64,000 bases of DNA from CAWBLP01 sp963721065 (GTDB lineage: Bacteria > Pseudomonadota > Alphaproteobacteria > Acetobacterales > Acetobacteraceae): the NCBI GenBank assembly GCA_963721065.1, contig CAVRHO010000001.1, positions 992,001 through 1,056,000 of the forward strand, read 5' to 3'. This document shows positions 16,528 to 25,114 of the stretch, piece after piece. Both the position numbers and the translations under genes were made by a program. How positions within the stretch are numbered: the first letter of the stretch is position 1; each line of letters begins with the position of its first letter. The notes beneath the pieces were generated by a model. It had not been told where the DNA came from. It saw only the letters and a list, made by a program, of their open reading frames with translations, and did no database searches.

Positions 16528-16587
16528 GTGGAAGAGTGGCGTTGGACCGCACTCGTCGAAGAACCATGCGGCCTGCGTCTGGCACGA

Positions 16588-16779
16588 CGTTATATCAACC
16601 CGCATTATCTTTGAACACGGTCGGCCGTTCAGCGTCATGGCCCGCGCAGGCGGGCCATCCACGTCTTTTCGTAGCTGCCATCAGAGAAAGTCGTGGATGG
16701 CCGGCCTGCGCCGACCATGACGGTGAGTGGCCGCCCAATGGTCGAACCATACGCGGTTGGTATTATACGCCGACTACGA
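16588..16779. repeat. MITE-like palindromic repeat, family B, copy 2
   Basis: Left end GTTATATCAACCCGC and right end GCGGTTGGTATTATAC are imperfect terminal inverted repeats. Inside are the hairpins TCATGGCCCGCGCAGGCGGG and GGATGGCCGGCCTGCGCC. They are joined by a linker containing TTTTCGTAGCTGCCATCAG. Confidence 0.78.
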
Positions 16780-16817
16780 CTGATACGCCGCCCATGGCTT
16801 GCCGGCAGACCGGACAG

Positions 16818-17660
16818 TCAAACCCCGCTGAAACGCGGCTTCCGCTTTTCCACGAATGCGCGCCGGGCCTCCTTCGCGTCTTCGGAGTGCTGCAGGATCG
16901 GGCTGGCGTTGGATGTGAGCACCATCGTGCCCTCCAGCGTGCTGTCCAGCGCCGTACGCATGATCCGCTTGCTGATCCACTGCACCAGCGGCGGTTTGGC
17001 GATGATCCGCTCGCATAGCTCGCGCGTGGTGTCCTCCAGCTTGTCCGACGGCACCAGGTGGTTCAGCAGCCCCCACTCACGGGCCCGTTCCGCCGTCAGT
17101 TCCCCGGTGTAGGCAAACTCCAGCGCCCGGCCCAGCCCGACCATTTTCGGCAGGTAGTAGGACCCGCCGTTCTCGATGATCTGGCCGGCGTTGTGGTAAC
17201 CAATGAAACGGGTGCGTTCGCAGCCGATGCGGATGTCGCAATGCAGCGCCATGTCCATGCCGGAGCCCACCGCCGGACCGTTGATCATCGCGATGGTCGG
17301 CTTGCGGATCAGGGAGATCGCCCGGTGCAGCTCGGTGAAGCCGTGAAAGAAGTGCTGGCGGGTGCCCTCCAGCCCTTCATGCGGGCCGCGGTTGCCGGGC
17401 AGGTTCTCGCCCGGTTGTTCCCGCGACGCCCCCAGATTGGCGCCGGCACAGAAGGCGCGGCCGACGCCGGTGAGCACGATGACACGCACATTCGGGTCGT
17501 CGTCGGCGGCCCGCATGTATTCGCCGACCTTGGCGACCGTGCCGTTTTCTTCCGCTGTGCCGACCAGGGCGTTCAACCGCTCGGGGCGGTTGAACTTGAT
17601 CCACAGGATTCCGAACTCTTCCGGTTCGTACAGCAGGTAATCGACCAGTCTGGGTCCCAT
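16818..17660 (-). CDS. Enoyl-CoA hydratase/isomerase family protein
   Basis: 280 residues from ATG 17660. The crotonase fold is shown by ILWIKFNRPERLNAL, VIVLTGVGRAFCAGANLG (first oxyanion-hole segment) and KPTIAMINGPAVGSGMDMALHCDIRIG (second). It probably hydrates or isomerises an acyl-CoA; the exact substrate cannot be told. Only 11 bp separate it from the upstream serine hydrolase gene, and an amidohydrolase gene precedes that, so the three form a likely minus-strand operon. The first residues of the protein (MGPRLVDYLLYE) are consistent with the family. Confidence 0.9.
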   Translation of the reverse strand: MGPRLVDYLLYEPEEFGILWIKFNRPERLNALVGTAEENGTVAKVGEYMRAADDDPNVRVIVLTGVGRAFCAGANLGASREQPGENLPGNRGPHEGLEGTRQHFFHGFTELHRAISLIRKPTIAMINGPAVGSGMDMALHCDIRIGCERTRFIGYHNAGQIIENGGSYYLPKMVGLGRALEFAYTGELTAERAREWGLLNHLVPSDKLEDTTRELCERIIAKPPLVQWISKRIMRTALDSTLEGTMVLTSNASPILQHSEDAKEARRAFVEKRKPRFSGV

Positions 17661-17671
17661 GGCTGTTTCCC

Positions 17672-18919
17672 CTATGCGAACAACTCGGTCATCGCGGAAT
17701 AGACCAGGGTGCGCAGGTCGCGGCGCAATGTCAGGCGCACGTCGCTGCCGATCACCTGGGTCATGAACACCACGGCCAGATCCTCCTTCGGGTCGATCCA
17801 GAACGCGGTGGAGGCGGCGCCGCCCCAGAAGAATTCCCCTGTCGTGCCGGGCAACCGGGTGCGCGCGACGTTGATGTTGACGCCGCAGCCCAGCGAGAAG
17901 CCGACGCCGGAATATCCGGATTCGCTGAAGTTGCCGGGCGGCGCCATGTCTGCCAGGTCCTTGTTGTCGGGCAGGTGGTTCAGGCTGAACAGCTCTACCG
18001 TTTTCGGGCTGAGGATCTGCACGCCGTTCAATGAGCCGCCGTTCAGCATCATGCGGCAGAACTGCATGTAGTCGTGCGCGGTGGACATCAGCCCGCCGCC
18101 GCCGGATTCCAGTTTCGGCGGGGCGGCAAATGAGCTGGCCGCGGCGTCGTCCTGGAGTTTCAGCCGGCCGCCGTCTCCTGGCGTGTAGCAGGAGGAGAAA
18201 CGGTCGCGCTTCTCCTCCGGGCAATAGAACGCGGTGTCGTTCATGCCGAGCGGTTCGAACAGGCGGGTGCGGAGGAATTCGCCGAAGGACTGGCCGCTGA
18301 GTTTCTGCACCAGGTAGCCCAGCACGTCGATCGCGACGGAGTAGTTCCACTGCGTGCCAGGAGAGAATTCCAGCGGCAGCGTCGCCAGCCGGTCGATCAT
18401 GGCGTCCAGCCCGCCATCGGTCCCGAGTGCGGCGACGCCATGTTCGCGATAGGCGGCATCGACATTGGTGCGGTTCATGAAGCCGTAGGTCAGGCCGGAG
18501 GTGTGGGTCGCCAGGTCGATCACCTTCATCGGCCTTGCCGGCGGCGTGGTGATGAAGGTGGTGGGGCCGCCCAGCAGGTTCGCCATGCCGGTGGCGTAAA
18601 CGCCGAGGTTCTTCCAGGAGGGAATGTGCGTGGCGACGTCGTCGTCGAGGCCGAGCAGGCCTTCCTCGACCAGCATCATCAGGGCGACGGCGGTGATCGG
18701 CTTGCTCATGGAGTAGATGCGGAAGATCGCATCCTCCCGCATGGGCTTGCGGCGTTCGAGGTCGATCTGGCCGGCCATGCCGGTGTGGGCGATCTGGCCG
18801 CGGCGATAGATCATGGTCAGGATGCCGGGCAGCCGGCCGGTATCCACGTAGCGGCCGCGCATCACATCATCGAGACGGGCGAGTTGGGCGGCGGAAAAGC
18901 CGAGGGAAGCTGGATCCAC
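17672..18919 (-). CDS. Serine hydrolase of the beta-lactamase/esterase (class C-like) family
   Basis: 415 residues if started at GTG 18919 (V-D-P-A-S-L-G-F-S-A), which has a GAGGAA upstream; an upstream start at 19012 gives a Cys-rich, unlikely extension. The nucleophile is in IYSMSKPITAVALM (SxxK), followed by HTSGLTYGFMNRT, and the Tyr motif is in WNYSVAIDVLGYL. No signal peptide is evident, so it is probably a cytoplasmic esterase or amidase rather than a resistance beta-lactamase. It lies between the enoyl-CoA hydratase and amidohydrolase genes in one transcription direction. Confidence 0.88.
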   Translation of the reverse strand: MDPASLGFSAAQLARLDDVMRGRYVDTGRLPGILTMIYRRGQIAHTGMAGQIDLERRKPMREDAIFRIYSMSKPITAVALMMLVEEGLLGLDDDVATHIPSWKNLGVYATGMANLLGGPTTFITTPPARPMKVIDLATHTSGLTYGFMNRTNVDAAYREHGVAALGTDGGLDAMIDRLATLPLEFSPGTQWNYSVAIDVLGYLVQKLSGQSFGEFLRTRLFEPLGMNDTAFYCPEEKRDRFSSCYTPGDGGRLKLQDDAAASSFAAPPKLESGGGGLMSTAHDYMQFCRMMLNGGSLNGVQILSPKTVELFSLNHLPDNKDLADMAPPGNFSESGYSGVGFSLGCGVNINVARTRLPGTTGEFFWGGAASTAFWIDPKEDLAVVFMTQVIGSDVRLTLRRDLRTLVYSAMTELFA

Positions 18920-18980
18920 TGGTGGTTCCTCTTTGGTTCGTGGCTGCGGGACGTGCGGTGCGCCTGGCGCGCATTTTCGG

Positions 18981-19976
18981 TCAGGCCGGCAGCCGCAGCA
19001 ACCGGTCGGCATTGCCGTGCGCGATCCTGGCCCGGTCGGCCGGGGAGACCGGCAGCGAATCCAGGAACGCCCGGGCGCGTGCGTTCGATGCGAACGGGTA
19101 ATCCACCGAGAACATGATGCGGTCCACGCCGAACGTCATCAATGCGGCCATGAACGGGACCATGGTGAAGAAGCCGCTGGTGGTGATCCACACCTGGTCG
19201 AGGATCGTCTGTCGCACCGACCGCTTCAGGTGCAGTTTCGCCCCGGCCGTGGTGGTTTCGTCGATGCGGTCGAGCATGAAGGGCAGCGCTTCGCCCATGT
19301 GGCCGATGACAAGTTTCAGCCCGGGGTGACGGTCAAGCGCGCCGCTCAGCACCAGGCGCAGCACATGGATCGCAGTGTCGTAGTGCCAGCCCCAGGCGGA
19401 GAGCGCGAGGGTGAAGCTGAAATTGCCCGGCAGGTTGTCGTAGTAGGCGTTGCGCACCGCGGCGGTGGGAATGCCGGGATGCAGATAGATCGGCAGGTCC
19501 AGCGCTTCCGCCTGCGCCAGGACGGGCTCGTACATCGGATCGTCAAGAAAGCGGCCGTCGGTGGCGCCGTTCACCAGCACGCCATGGAAGCCCAGGTCCT
19601 GCACGGTGCGCTGCAGTTCCTGCGCTGCGGCTTCCGGTGCCAGAAGCGGCAGGTGCGCGAAGCCGCGATAGCGGGTGGGATGGCGCGCACAGGCTTCCGC
19701 CAGCGCGTCGTTGTAGGCACGGGCCAGGTCGATGCCGGGCTGGCCGGGCACAAGGTCGGCGCCCGGGCCGGCGACCGACAGCACCTGGGTGGTGATGCCG
19801 TTCTGGTCCATGTCCGCGATTCGGGCGTCGCCCAGTTCTGCCAATTCGTCGCGCTTCATGGTCTGCGCCCAGACGAAATCCGGGCCGGGGAAGCCGCGAC
19901 GGGTGATCGCGTCGCGCGAGATGCCGGCGACGATGCGGGGAACGGTGTAGTGTTCTTCCAGGGCGACGATGCGCAT
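18981..19976 (-). CDS. Amidohydrolase_2 family protein, gamma-resorcylate/o-pyrocatechuate decarboxylase-like
   Basis: 331 residues from ATG 19976, which follows GGGAGG. The N-terminal VALEEHYTVP places the metal-binding Glu as in aromatic-acid decarboxylases of this superfamily. Other ligand regions are PIYLHPGIP, LVIGHMGEALPFM and the Asp in FSVDYPFASN. These enzymes use a divalent metal to decarboxylate (reversibly) hydroxybenzoates or hydrolyse related rings. It is the first gene of a likely operon with the serine hydrolase and enoyl-CoA hydratase, suggesting a small aromatic or cyclic-compound route; the substrate is unknown. Confidence 0.87.
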   Translation of the reverse strand: MRIVALEEHYTVPRIVAGISRDAITRRGFPGPDFVWAQTMKRDELAELGDARIADMDQNGITTQVLSVAGPGADLVPGQPGIDLARAYNDALAEACARHPTRYRGFAHLPLLAPEAAAQELQRTVQDLGFHGVLVNGATDGRFLDDPMYEPVLAQAEALDLPIYLHPGIPTAAVRNAYYDNLPGNFSFTLALSAWGWHYDTAIHVLRLVLSGALDRHPGLKLVIGHMGEALPFMLDRIDETTTAGAKLHLKRSVRQTILDQVWITTSGFFTMVPFMAALMTFGVDRIMFSVDYPFASNARARAFLDSLPVSPADRARIAHGNADRLLRLPA

Positions 19977-20118
19977 GCGGGTTCCTCCCTTGTGTTTGGG
20001 GGAGGGTGGCATGGCGGGGCAGGGGCGTCACGCCGGTCCGGATTGGAGGCCGCCGCCGGATGACACGGACGGCGCAGGGCCCGCCGCCGTTCCGGTTACC
20101 CGATCGTATCCGCCGCAA

Positions 20119-20976
20119 TCATGCGGCCGATGGCCAGGGCAATTGCGGCACGAGTTTATAGGGGTACGCAGGCTCCTTGTAGCCGTCGGGCTTCTGCCGC
20201 TTGGGCAGTTCGACCTTGTCCCGCGGCAGATCCTCATACGGGATCTGGCTCAGCATGTGGGAGATGGCGTTGAGCCTGGCGCGCTTCTTGTCGTCGGACG
20301 GCACGACGAACCACGGGGCCCAGGGCGTATCCGTCGCCTTGAACATGTCGTCGCGGGCCCGCGAATAGTCGTACCAGCGGCCGTAGGATTTCAGGTCCAT
20401 CGGCGACAGCTTCCAGATCTTCCGGCCGTCGTCGATGCGGGATTTCATCCGTACGGTCTGCTCCGACTCGCTGACCTCCAGCCAGTATTTCAGCAGCATG
20501 ATGCCGGACTCGACAAGGGCGCGTTCCACCGACGGCGTCATTTGCAGGAAGCGGTCCACTTGCTCCGGCGAGCAAAACCCCATGACCCGCTCGACACCGG
20601 CCCGGTTGTACCAGCTCCGGTCGAAGATTACGATTTCGCCGCCCGCGGGCAGGTGCTGGATGTAGCGCTGGACATATAGCTGCGACTTTTCACGTTCGGT
20701 CGGTGTCGGCAGCGCGACGACGCGGAAGATGCGGGGGCTTACCCGCTCCATGATCGCCTTGATCACGCCGCCCTTGCCGGCTCCGTCGCGCCCTTCGAAG
20801 ACGACGCAGATCTTGAGACCCTTGTGCACGACCCATCGCTGCAGCTTCACCAGCTCGACATGCAGGCGCGCCAGCTCCCGCTCGTAGTCCTTGCGGGAGA
20901 GCTTCTCGCCGGCGGCGGCCTGTTGGGCGTCTTCCTCGATCTGTGGCGTGCGCTTGCGATGCTTGCCTTTGCCCAT
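20119..20976 (-). CDS. ppk2: Polyphosphate kinase 2
   Basis: Transfers phosphate between polyphosphate and nucleoside diphosphates. A single PPK2 domain of 285 residues with Walker A FEGRDGAGKGGVIKAIMER near residue 60, Walker B-like IVIFDRSWYNRAGVERVMGF, and the lid region KYWLEVSESEQTVRM. ERVSPRIFRVVALPTPTERE is typical of the family. A Lys/Arg-rich start MGKGKHRKRTP is common. It is monocistronic here, next to an HdeD-like membrane protein. Whether ADP or GDP is preferred cannot be told. Confidence 0.95.
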   Translation of the reverse strand: MGKGKHRKRTPQIEEDAQQAAAGEKLSRKDYERELARLHVELVKLQRWVVHKGLKICVVFEGRDGAGKGGVIKAIMERVSPRIFRVVALPTPTEREKSQLYVQRYIQHLPAGGEIVIFDRSWYNRAGVERVMGFCSPEQVDRFLQMTPSVERALVESGIMLLKYWLEVSESEQTVRMKSRIDDGRKIWKLSPMDLKSYGRWYDYSRARDDMFKATDTPWAPWFVVPSDDKKRARLNAISHMLSQIPYEDLPRDKVELPKRQKPDGYKEPAYPYKLVPQLPWPSAA

Positions 20977-21031
20977 GCCTGCAACCTGTTGGGTGGAAGG
21001 GCGGCCCGAGCCTGCGGTCCGGCAGACGCGG

Positions 21032-21598
21032 TTATCTGTAGGACGGCGACATCTTGCGCAGCGCGAACCCGAACTGCAGCCAGGTGACGCCCTGCACCAG
21101 CAGTTCCACGCCGATCAGCGTGCCCAGCACCCACAGCCCGGACCAGGGCAGGGTGGCGTACAGCATGAAGGCGACCACGATGCTGACGATGCCGCCCAGC
21201 AGCATCAGCCACCATCCCGCAAGCTCGCGATGTTGCCAGGCGATGGCGATACGCATGATCCCCCCGACCAGCAGGGCGGCGAGCACGAACAGCGTCAGCA
21301 CGAGCGAGCCCTGCACCGGCTCCTGCATGATCAGCAAGCCGCCGATGACGTAAACGATACCGAGGATCAGGTTCAGGACGAACCCCCGCCAGTTTTTCGT
21401 CGCGAAGGCATGGATGATCTCGAAGACGCCGCCGACCAGCAGCATGGCGCCGATGAAGATGACACTGGCGATGGTGAAGGCCACCACATTGCCGAGCGCG
21501 AAAAGCCCGGCCAGGATCAGAACGATGCCCAAGGCTACGAACCAACCCCACTTCGAGGCGATCTGGCCGTAGCCCAGGCCTGGCTGCGTGTCGCTCAT
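21032..21598 (-). CDS. HdeD/DUF308 family membrane protein
   Basis: 188 residues with about six hydrophobic segments, starting WGWFVALGIVLILAGLFAL, then SVIFIGAMLLVGGVFEIIHAF, LILGIVYVIGGLLIM, TLFVLAALLVGGIMRI, WWLMLLGGIVSIVVAFML and VLGTLIGVELLVQGVTWL. The paired GG-containing helices with short charged loops are typical of DUF308/HdeD, linked to acid tolerance in enteric bacteria. Start ATG 21598 (MSDTQPGLGYG). A twin-hairpin region lies upstream between it and the LLM gene. Confidence 0.9.
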   Translation of the reverse strand: MSDTQPGLGYGQIASKWGWFVALGIVLILAGLFALGNVVAFTIASVIFIGAMLLVGGVFEIIHAFATKNWRGFVLNLILGIVYVIGGLLIMQEPVQGSLVLTLFVLAALLVGGIMRIAIAWQHRELAGWWLMLLGGIVSIVVAFMLYATLPWSGLWVLGTLIGVELLVQGVTWLQFGFALRKMSPSYR

Positions 21599-21675
21599 GT
21601 GTCCGTCCGTTGCTGTCGTTGCCAACTGTCGTGACGGGCGCGGCTTGTCACCGTCCTGGTGCGTACGCGCGTTTG

Positions 21676-21741
21676 CCGGCACAATGGGGGCGACACCGCA
21701 CCGCATTGTGCCGGGGGCGACATCGCACCTCATTGTCGCCC
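21676..21741. repeat. Two adjacent perfect hairpins upstream of the HdeD-like gene
   Basis: CCGGCACAATG (21676-21686) pairs with CATTGTGCCGG (21704-21714), and GGGCGACA (21715-21722) pairs with TGTCGCCC (21734-21741). CGCACCKCATTGT occurs in both loops, suggesting a duplicated unit. It lies just after the stop of the LLM gene and before the HdeD-like gene, so a terminator or operator role is possible; no U-tract follows. Confidence 0.6.
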
Positions 21742-21798
21742 GGACTTTGCCGGACCCGTCCAGGGGGACGCTATGCAAAATCGGCAGGAAGCGGCGCC

Positions 21799-22798
21799 TT
21801 ACGTCGCGATGCGCGGCAACACCTTGTCGGTCAGAAGGCGGAACGACCGGCCGCTCATCGGCGCCACCATCAAATAGTTCATCCCGATCTCCGCCCCGAA
21901 CGCCTCGATCTGCTCGGCCACGCTGTCCGGCGTGCCGTGGATCATCACGTCTTCCAGGTAGAAATCCACCGGATCCTTGCCGCCGAAGCTTCGCACTTCC
22001 TGGCGCACATTGCCGGGATGCTTTGGCCCGACATAGGACGCGATCGTCCACTCCGCGACGCGCTTCGCCACAGCGCGGGCTTTCTCCGCCGTTTCATCGA
22101 CCGCGACCAGGCGGGCCATCGGGATGGTGCGGCCGGTATCGCTGTAGCCGGCCTCGATCAGTTTCGCCGCGTAGTGCCGGCGCTTGCGGATCAGGTCGGT
22201 GCGCGAGGAATGCGGGTCCATGAGGATGGAGTGGCCGTGGCTGGCGGCCCATTCGATGGCGGGTGTGGATGATGCGGCCATCCAGGTGGGCGGGTAGGGG
22301 GCCTGCAGCGGCTTGGGCAGGACCTCCACGCCATCATAGTTGTAGAACCGGCCCTGGTACGTGACGCGCTGGTTGGTCCAGGCCTTCAGCACGATATCGA
22401 CGGTCTCGTGAAACCGGGCGGCGCTTTCCTCGCCGGGGATGCCGAAGGCGGCGAATTCGCTGCGTTCGAAACCGCGTCCCGCGCCCCAGTTGACCCGCCC
22501 GCCCGACAGCACATCCAGCAGCGCCACTTCCTCGGCCAGGCGCAGCGGGATTGTAGAACGGTGCCAGCGAGACCGCCGTGCCGATCCGCAGCCGCTTCGT
22601 GCGCGCCGCGGCCATGGTGCCCATGATGTGCACCGACGGGCAGACCGAGAAGCCGGAGAAGTGGTGTTCGGCCAGCCAGACGCAGTCATAACCTGTCTGG
22701 TCCATGATGGAAAACCGCTCCAGCGCCGATTCATAGACCGAGTTGAGCGGCACGGACCGGTCGCGCCAGCCGAAGAACTGCAGGATGCCGACTTTCAT
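21799..22798 (-). pseudogene. LLM class flavin-dependent oxidoreductase, frameshifted
   Basis: The N-terminal part starts at ATG 22798 after a strong AAGGAGG: MKVGILQFFGWRDRSVPLN, then CVWLAEHHFSGFSVCPSVH and RIGTAVSLAPFYNP. After FYNP the frame is lost; the expected continuation PLRLAEEVALLDVLSGGR is in another frame and runs to 21799 (EVLPKPLQAPYPPTWMAA, DVMIHGTPDSVAEQIEAFG). One extra base in the CCC near 22547-22549 accounts for it. Uninterrupted it would be about 332 residues, a normal bacterial-luciferase-like monooxygenase. It is divergent from the SDR gene at 22998. Lesion or sequencing indel cannot be separated here. Confidence 0.82.
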
Positions 22799-22997
22799 GT
22801 TTCCTCCTTCGCGGCCGCGCCGCCACCGACGCATGACGTATGGCCGCGCCGCGCCAGCGTAGCCTATGCCGCGACGGTGGCGGACGGGAAGCCACCGGCT
22901 GGGGCGACTTGCCTGTACGGCGGGTCCGGGAACAGACTGCGCACCAACTCGGGAAGCGCCGCACGGCAATTGCGCGCCCGCAAACGGGAGAGAGTTG

Positions 22998-23750
22998 ATG
23001 GACCTCAAGGGTGCGGTCGCACTGGTGACAGGCGGCAACGGAGGGCTTGGCCAGCGCATCTGCCACGCGCTGGCGCAGCAGGGTGCGCATATCGCGGTGA
23101 TGTACGCACAGAGCCGCGACCAGGCGGAAGGCGTCGCCCGGGAACTGGCATCGCAGTATCAGATCAACGCGGCCGCTTTCGCCTGCGACATCACCGACGG
23201 TGCGGCGGTGGACAGGCTTGTGGCGGACGTGACCAGGCGCTTCGGCCGGCTCGACATCCTGGTCAACGACGCCGCCTACAACAAGGCGATCCCGTTCAAC
23301 GACCTGGACAATCTCACGCAGGATGTGTGGGACAAGATCATGGCCGTGAACCTGACCGGGCCGATGCGATTGATAAAAGCGGTTGCGCCGGTGATGAAGG
23401 GGCAGGGGCGCGGACGCATCGTCAACATCTCCTCGGTGGCGGGTTTGGGGCCGACCGGGTCTTCCATCGCCTATGCGGTGTCGAAAGCTGGGCTGATTCA
23501 CCTGACGCGCTGCATGGCCGTGGCGCTGGCACCGGAGACGCTGGTGAACTGCGTCGCCCCCGGCCTGCTGGAAGGCACGCGCGCCACCGCCAACCTGCGG
23601 CCGGAGCAGATCGCGAATTCCTCGGCCGGCGCGCTGCTGAAAAAGGCCGCCGACAAGGATGATTGCGCCGATATGGTCGTGACCATGTGCCGCACCGAAA
23701 CGATGACGGGCCAGACTGTCGTGATCGATTCCGGCCGTATGTTTCACTGA
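22998..23750 (+). CDS. Short-chain dehydrogenase/reductase (FabG-like)
   Basis: 250 residues, ATG 22998 after GGGAGAGAG. The Rossmann cofactor motif is VTGGNGGLGQRI. It is followed by FACDITDGAAV, ILVNDAAYN (NNAG variant), the catalytic Ser in IVNISSVAGLG, and Tyr/Lys in AYAVSKAGLIHLTR. The C-terminus with MTGQTVVIDSGRMFH is typical for SDRs acting on acyl or keto substrates. NAD(P)H preference and substrate are unknown. A dienelactone hydrolase gene follows 33 bp later in the same direction, suggesting joint transcription. Confidence 0.92.
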   Translation: MDLKGAVALVTGGNGGLGQRICHALAQQGAHIAVMYAQSRDQAEGVARELASQYQINAAAFACDITDGAAVDRLVADVTRRFGRLDILVNDAAYNKAIPFNDLDNLTQDVWDKIMAVNLTGPMRLIKAVAPVMKGQGRGRIVNISSVAGLGPTGSSIAYAVSKAGLIHLTRCMAVALAPETLVNCVAPGLLEGTRATANLRPEQIANSSAGALLKKAADKDDCADMVVTMCRTETMTGQTVVIDSGRMFH

Positions 23751-23783
23751 CGACGACAACCGTCACTCAGGGAGAGAGAGACC

Positions 23784-24530
23784 ATGGCCTATGAAGGCAT
23801 GATCGCCGAAACCGTCACCATCAACGGCAACAACAACGAGCCCATCTCCGCCTACGTCGCTCGGCCGCTGGGCGCCGGGCCGTTCCCCGGCATGGTGCTG
23901 ATCCACCACATGCCGGGCTGGGACGAATGGTATCGCGAGACGACCCGCAAGTTCGCGCATCATGGTTATGCGGCGATCAGCCACAACCTGTATCACCGCG
24001 CCGGCGAAGGCAAAGCCGATGATGTCGCCGCCAAGGTCCGCGCCGAGGGCGGCGTGTCCGATGCACAGGTGGTGGGCGATACCGAAGGTGCGGTGCAGTG
24101 GCTGAAGGCGCAGCCCTGGTCCACCGGCAAGGCCGGGGTGTTCGGCACATGCTCCGGTGGGCGGCAGGCGTTCCTGTATGCCTGCAAGACCAATAGCATC
24201 GATGCGTGCTGCGAACTCTGGGGCGGGCGCGTGGTGATGAGCAAGGAAGAGCTGAACCCGAAGAACCCCACCGCGCCGATCGACTTCACCAAGGATCTGT
24301 CATGCCCCCTGCTGGGCCTGTTCGGCAATGAAGACCGCGCGCCGACGCCGGAGCAGGTGGACCAGCATGAAGCCGAACTGAAGAAGCACGGGAAGAACTA
24401 CGAGTTCCATCGGTACGATGGGGCAGGGCACGGTTTCTTCTATTACGACCGGCCGATGTACCGCGTCGAGCAGGCACTGGACGGCTGGCAGAAGGTGTTC
24501 GCGTTCCTGCAGAAGCACCTGGCGGCGTAG
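23784..24530 (+). CDS. Dienelactone hydrolase family protein
   Basis: 248-residue alpha/beta hydrolase. The nucleophile is Cys in VFGTCSGGRQAF, the acid Asp in LLGLFGNEDRAPTP, and the His in YDGAGHGFFYYDRP, the Cys-Asp-His triad of dienelactone hydrolases. ARPLGAGPFPGMVLIHH is the usual N-terminal strand. The ATG at 23784 is preceded by GGGAGAGAGA. It may cleave lactones from ring-fission pathways or act on other esters. No signal peptide. It pairs with the upstream SDR and is followed by a small DUF6295-like gene. Confidence 0.9.
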   Translation: MAYEGMIAETVTINGNNNEPISAYVARPLGAGPFPGMVLIHHMPGWDEWYRETTRKFAHHGYAAISHNLYHRAGEGKADDVAAKVRAEGGVSDAQVVGDTEGAVQWLKAQPWSTGKAGVFGTCSGGRQAFLYACKTNSIDACCELWGGRVVMSKEELNPKNPTAPIDFTKDLSCPLLGLFGNEDRAPTPEQVDQHEAELKKHGKNYEFHRYDGAGHGFFYYDRPMYRVEQALDGWQKVFAFLQKHLAA

Positions 24531-24538
24531 CGGCCTGC

Positions 24539-24817
24539 ATGTGCACCTCGATCGTCGAGATCGTCCGCGCCAGTGGTGCCGGCAAGGGGGGTGACGGGTG
24601 GTTCGATCTGACCCATTCGGTGGTGTCCTACGACCACCCGCACCACGCCTTGCTGGAGGAGGCAATCACCATCGATTTCGTCAACGACCAGCTCGGCCCC
24701 GGGGCGCGGGCAGCGGTGGAACTGACGCTGGAGGCAGCGAAGGAACTGCATGGCGCACTGGCCCGTGCGATCGCCGCGGCGGAGATCGAGGAAAGCGGGC
24801 GGCATCGGGGGCGTTGA
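24539..24817 (+). CDS. Small conserved protein, DUF6295-like
   Basis: 92 residues, starting 8 bp after the dienelactone hydrolase stop. MCTSIVEIVRASGAGKGGDGWF, then DLTHSVVSYDHPHHALLEEA and IDFVNDQLGPGARAAVEL, resembles a small widespread family of unknown role. The conserved D-H-P-x-H and GKG patterns suggest a small beta-rich fold. Composition is normal. Its position directly after the hydrolase suggests translational coupling. Confidence 0.72.
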   Translation: MCTSIVEIVRASGAGKGGDGWFDLTHSVVSYDHPHHALLEEAITIDFVNDQLGPGARAAVELTLEAAKELHGALARAIAAAEIEESGRHRGR

Positions 24818-24823
24818 AGCGGA

Positions 24824-24993
24824 GCAACAACCTGCGTTGGGCTTGACCAACGTGCGAGCATATATCGTCATGGTCGGCGAAGGCCGGCCATCCACGGCTT
24901 TCCCCTGGCGCATGCAGTAAAAGTCGTGGGTGGCGGGCCATGACGGTGAATGGCTGGTCGTGTGTCAAACGTAACGCGGGCTGGTATAAACGT
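24824..24993. repeat. MITE-like palindromic repeat, family B, copy 3
   Basis: Contains TCATGGTCGGCGAAGGCCGG, a linker with GGCGCATGCAGTAAAAGTCGTGG, and the right flank TGTGTCAAACGTAACGCGGG ending CTGGTATAAAC, matching copy 1. The left flank is degenerate. About 120 bp of ordinary sequence separates it from the next gene. Confidence 0.65.
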
Positions 24994-25114
24994 CGTGGGT
25001 GGCGAGCCTTCACTCACCACGACGGGTTGGTTCCGTCCGTCGCTACGCCCGATGGTCCCGCACCTGTACGTGCCCTTTTTCCCGGCACCTGGGGTACGAA
25101 ATCCGGAACCCGCG

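Larger units (their letters stand above)
16243..16817. other. Repeat-filled gap between asdA and the enoyl-CoA hydratase gene
   Basis: No gene was recognised. The gap is occupied by one family-A hairpin (16422-16527) and one family-B element (16588-16779), listed separately. The first 180 bases show nothing notable. Confidence 0.7.

Noticed and set aside
17672..18919. Antibiotic-resistance beta-lactamase
   Set aside because: It has SxxK, but no signal peptide and a metabolic operon context; more likely an esterase or related hydrolase.
22439..23662. 407-codon open frame across the LLM start and SDR gene
   Set aside because: Overlaps two recognised genes in other frames; composition is that of a shadow.
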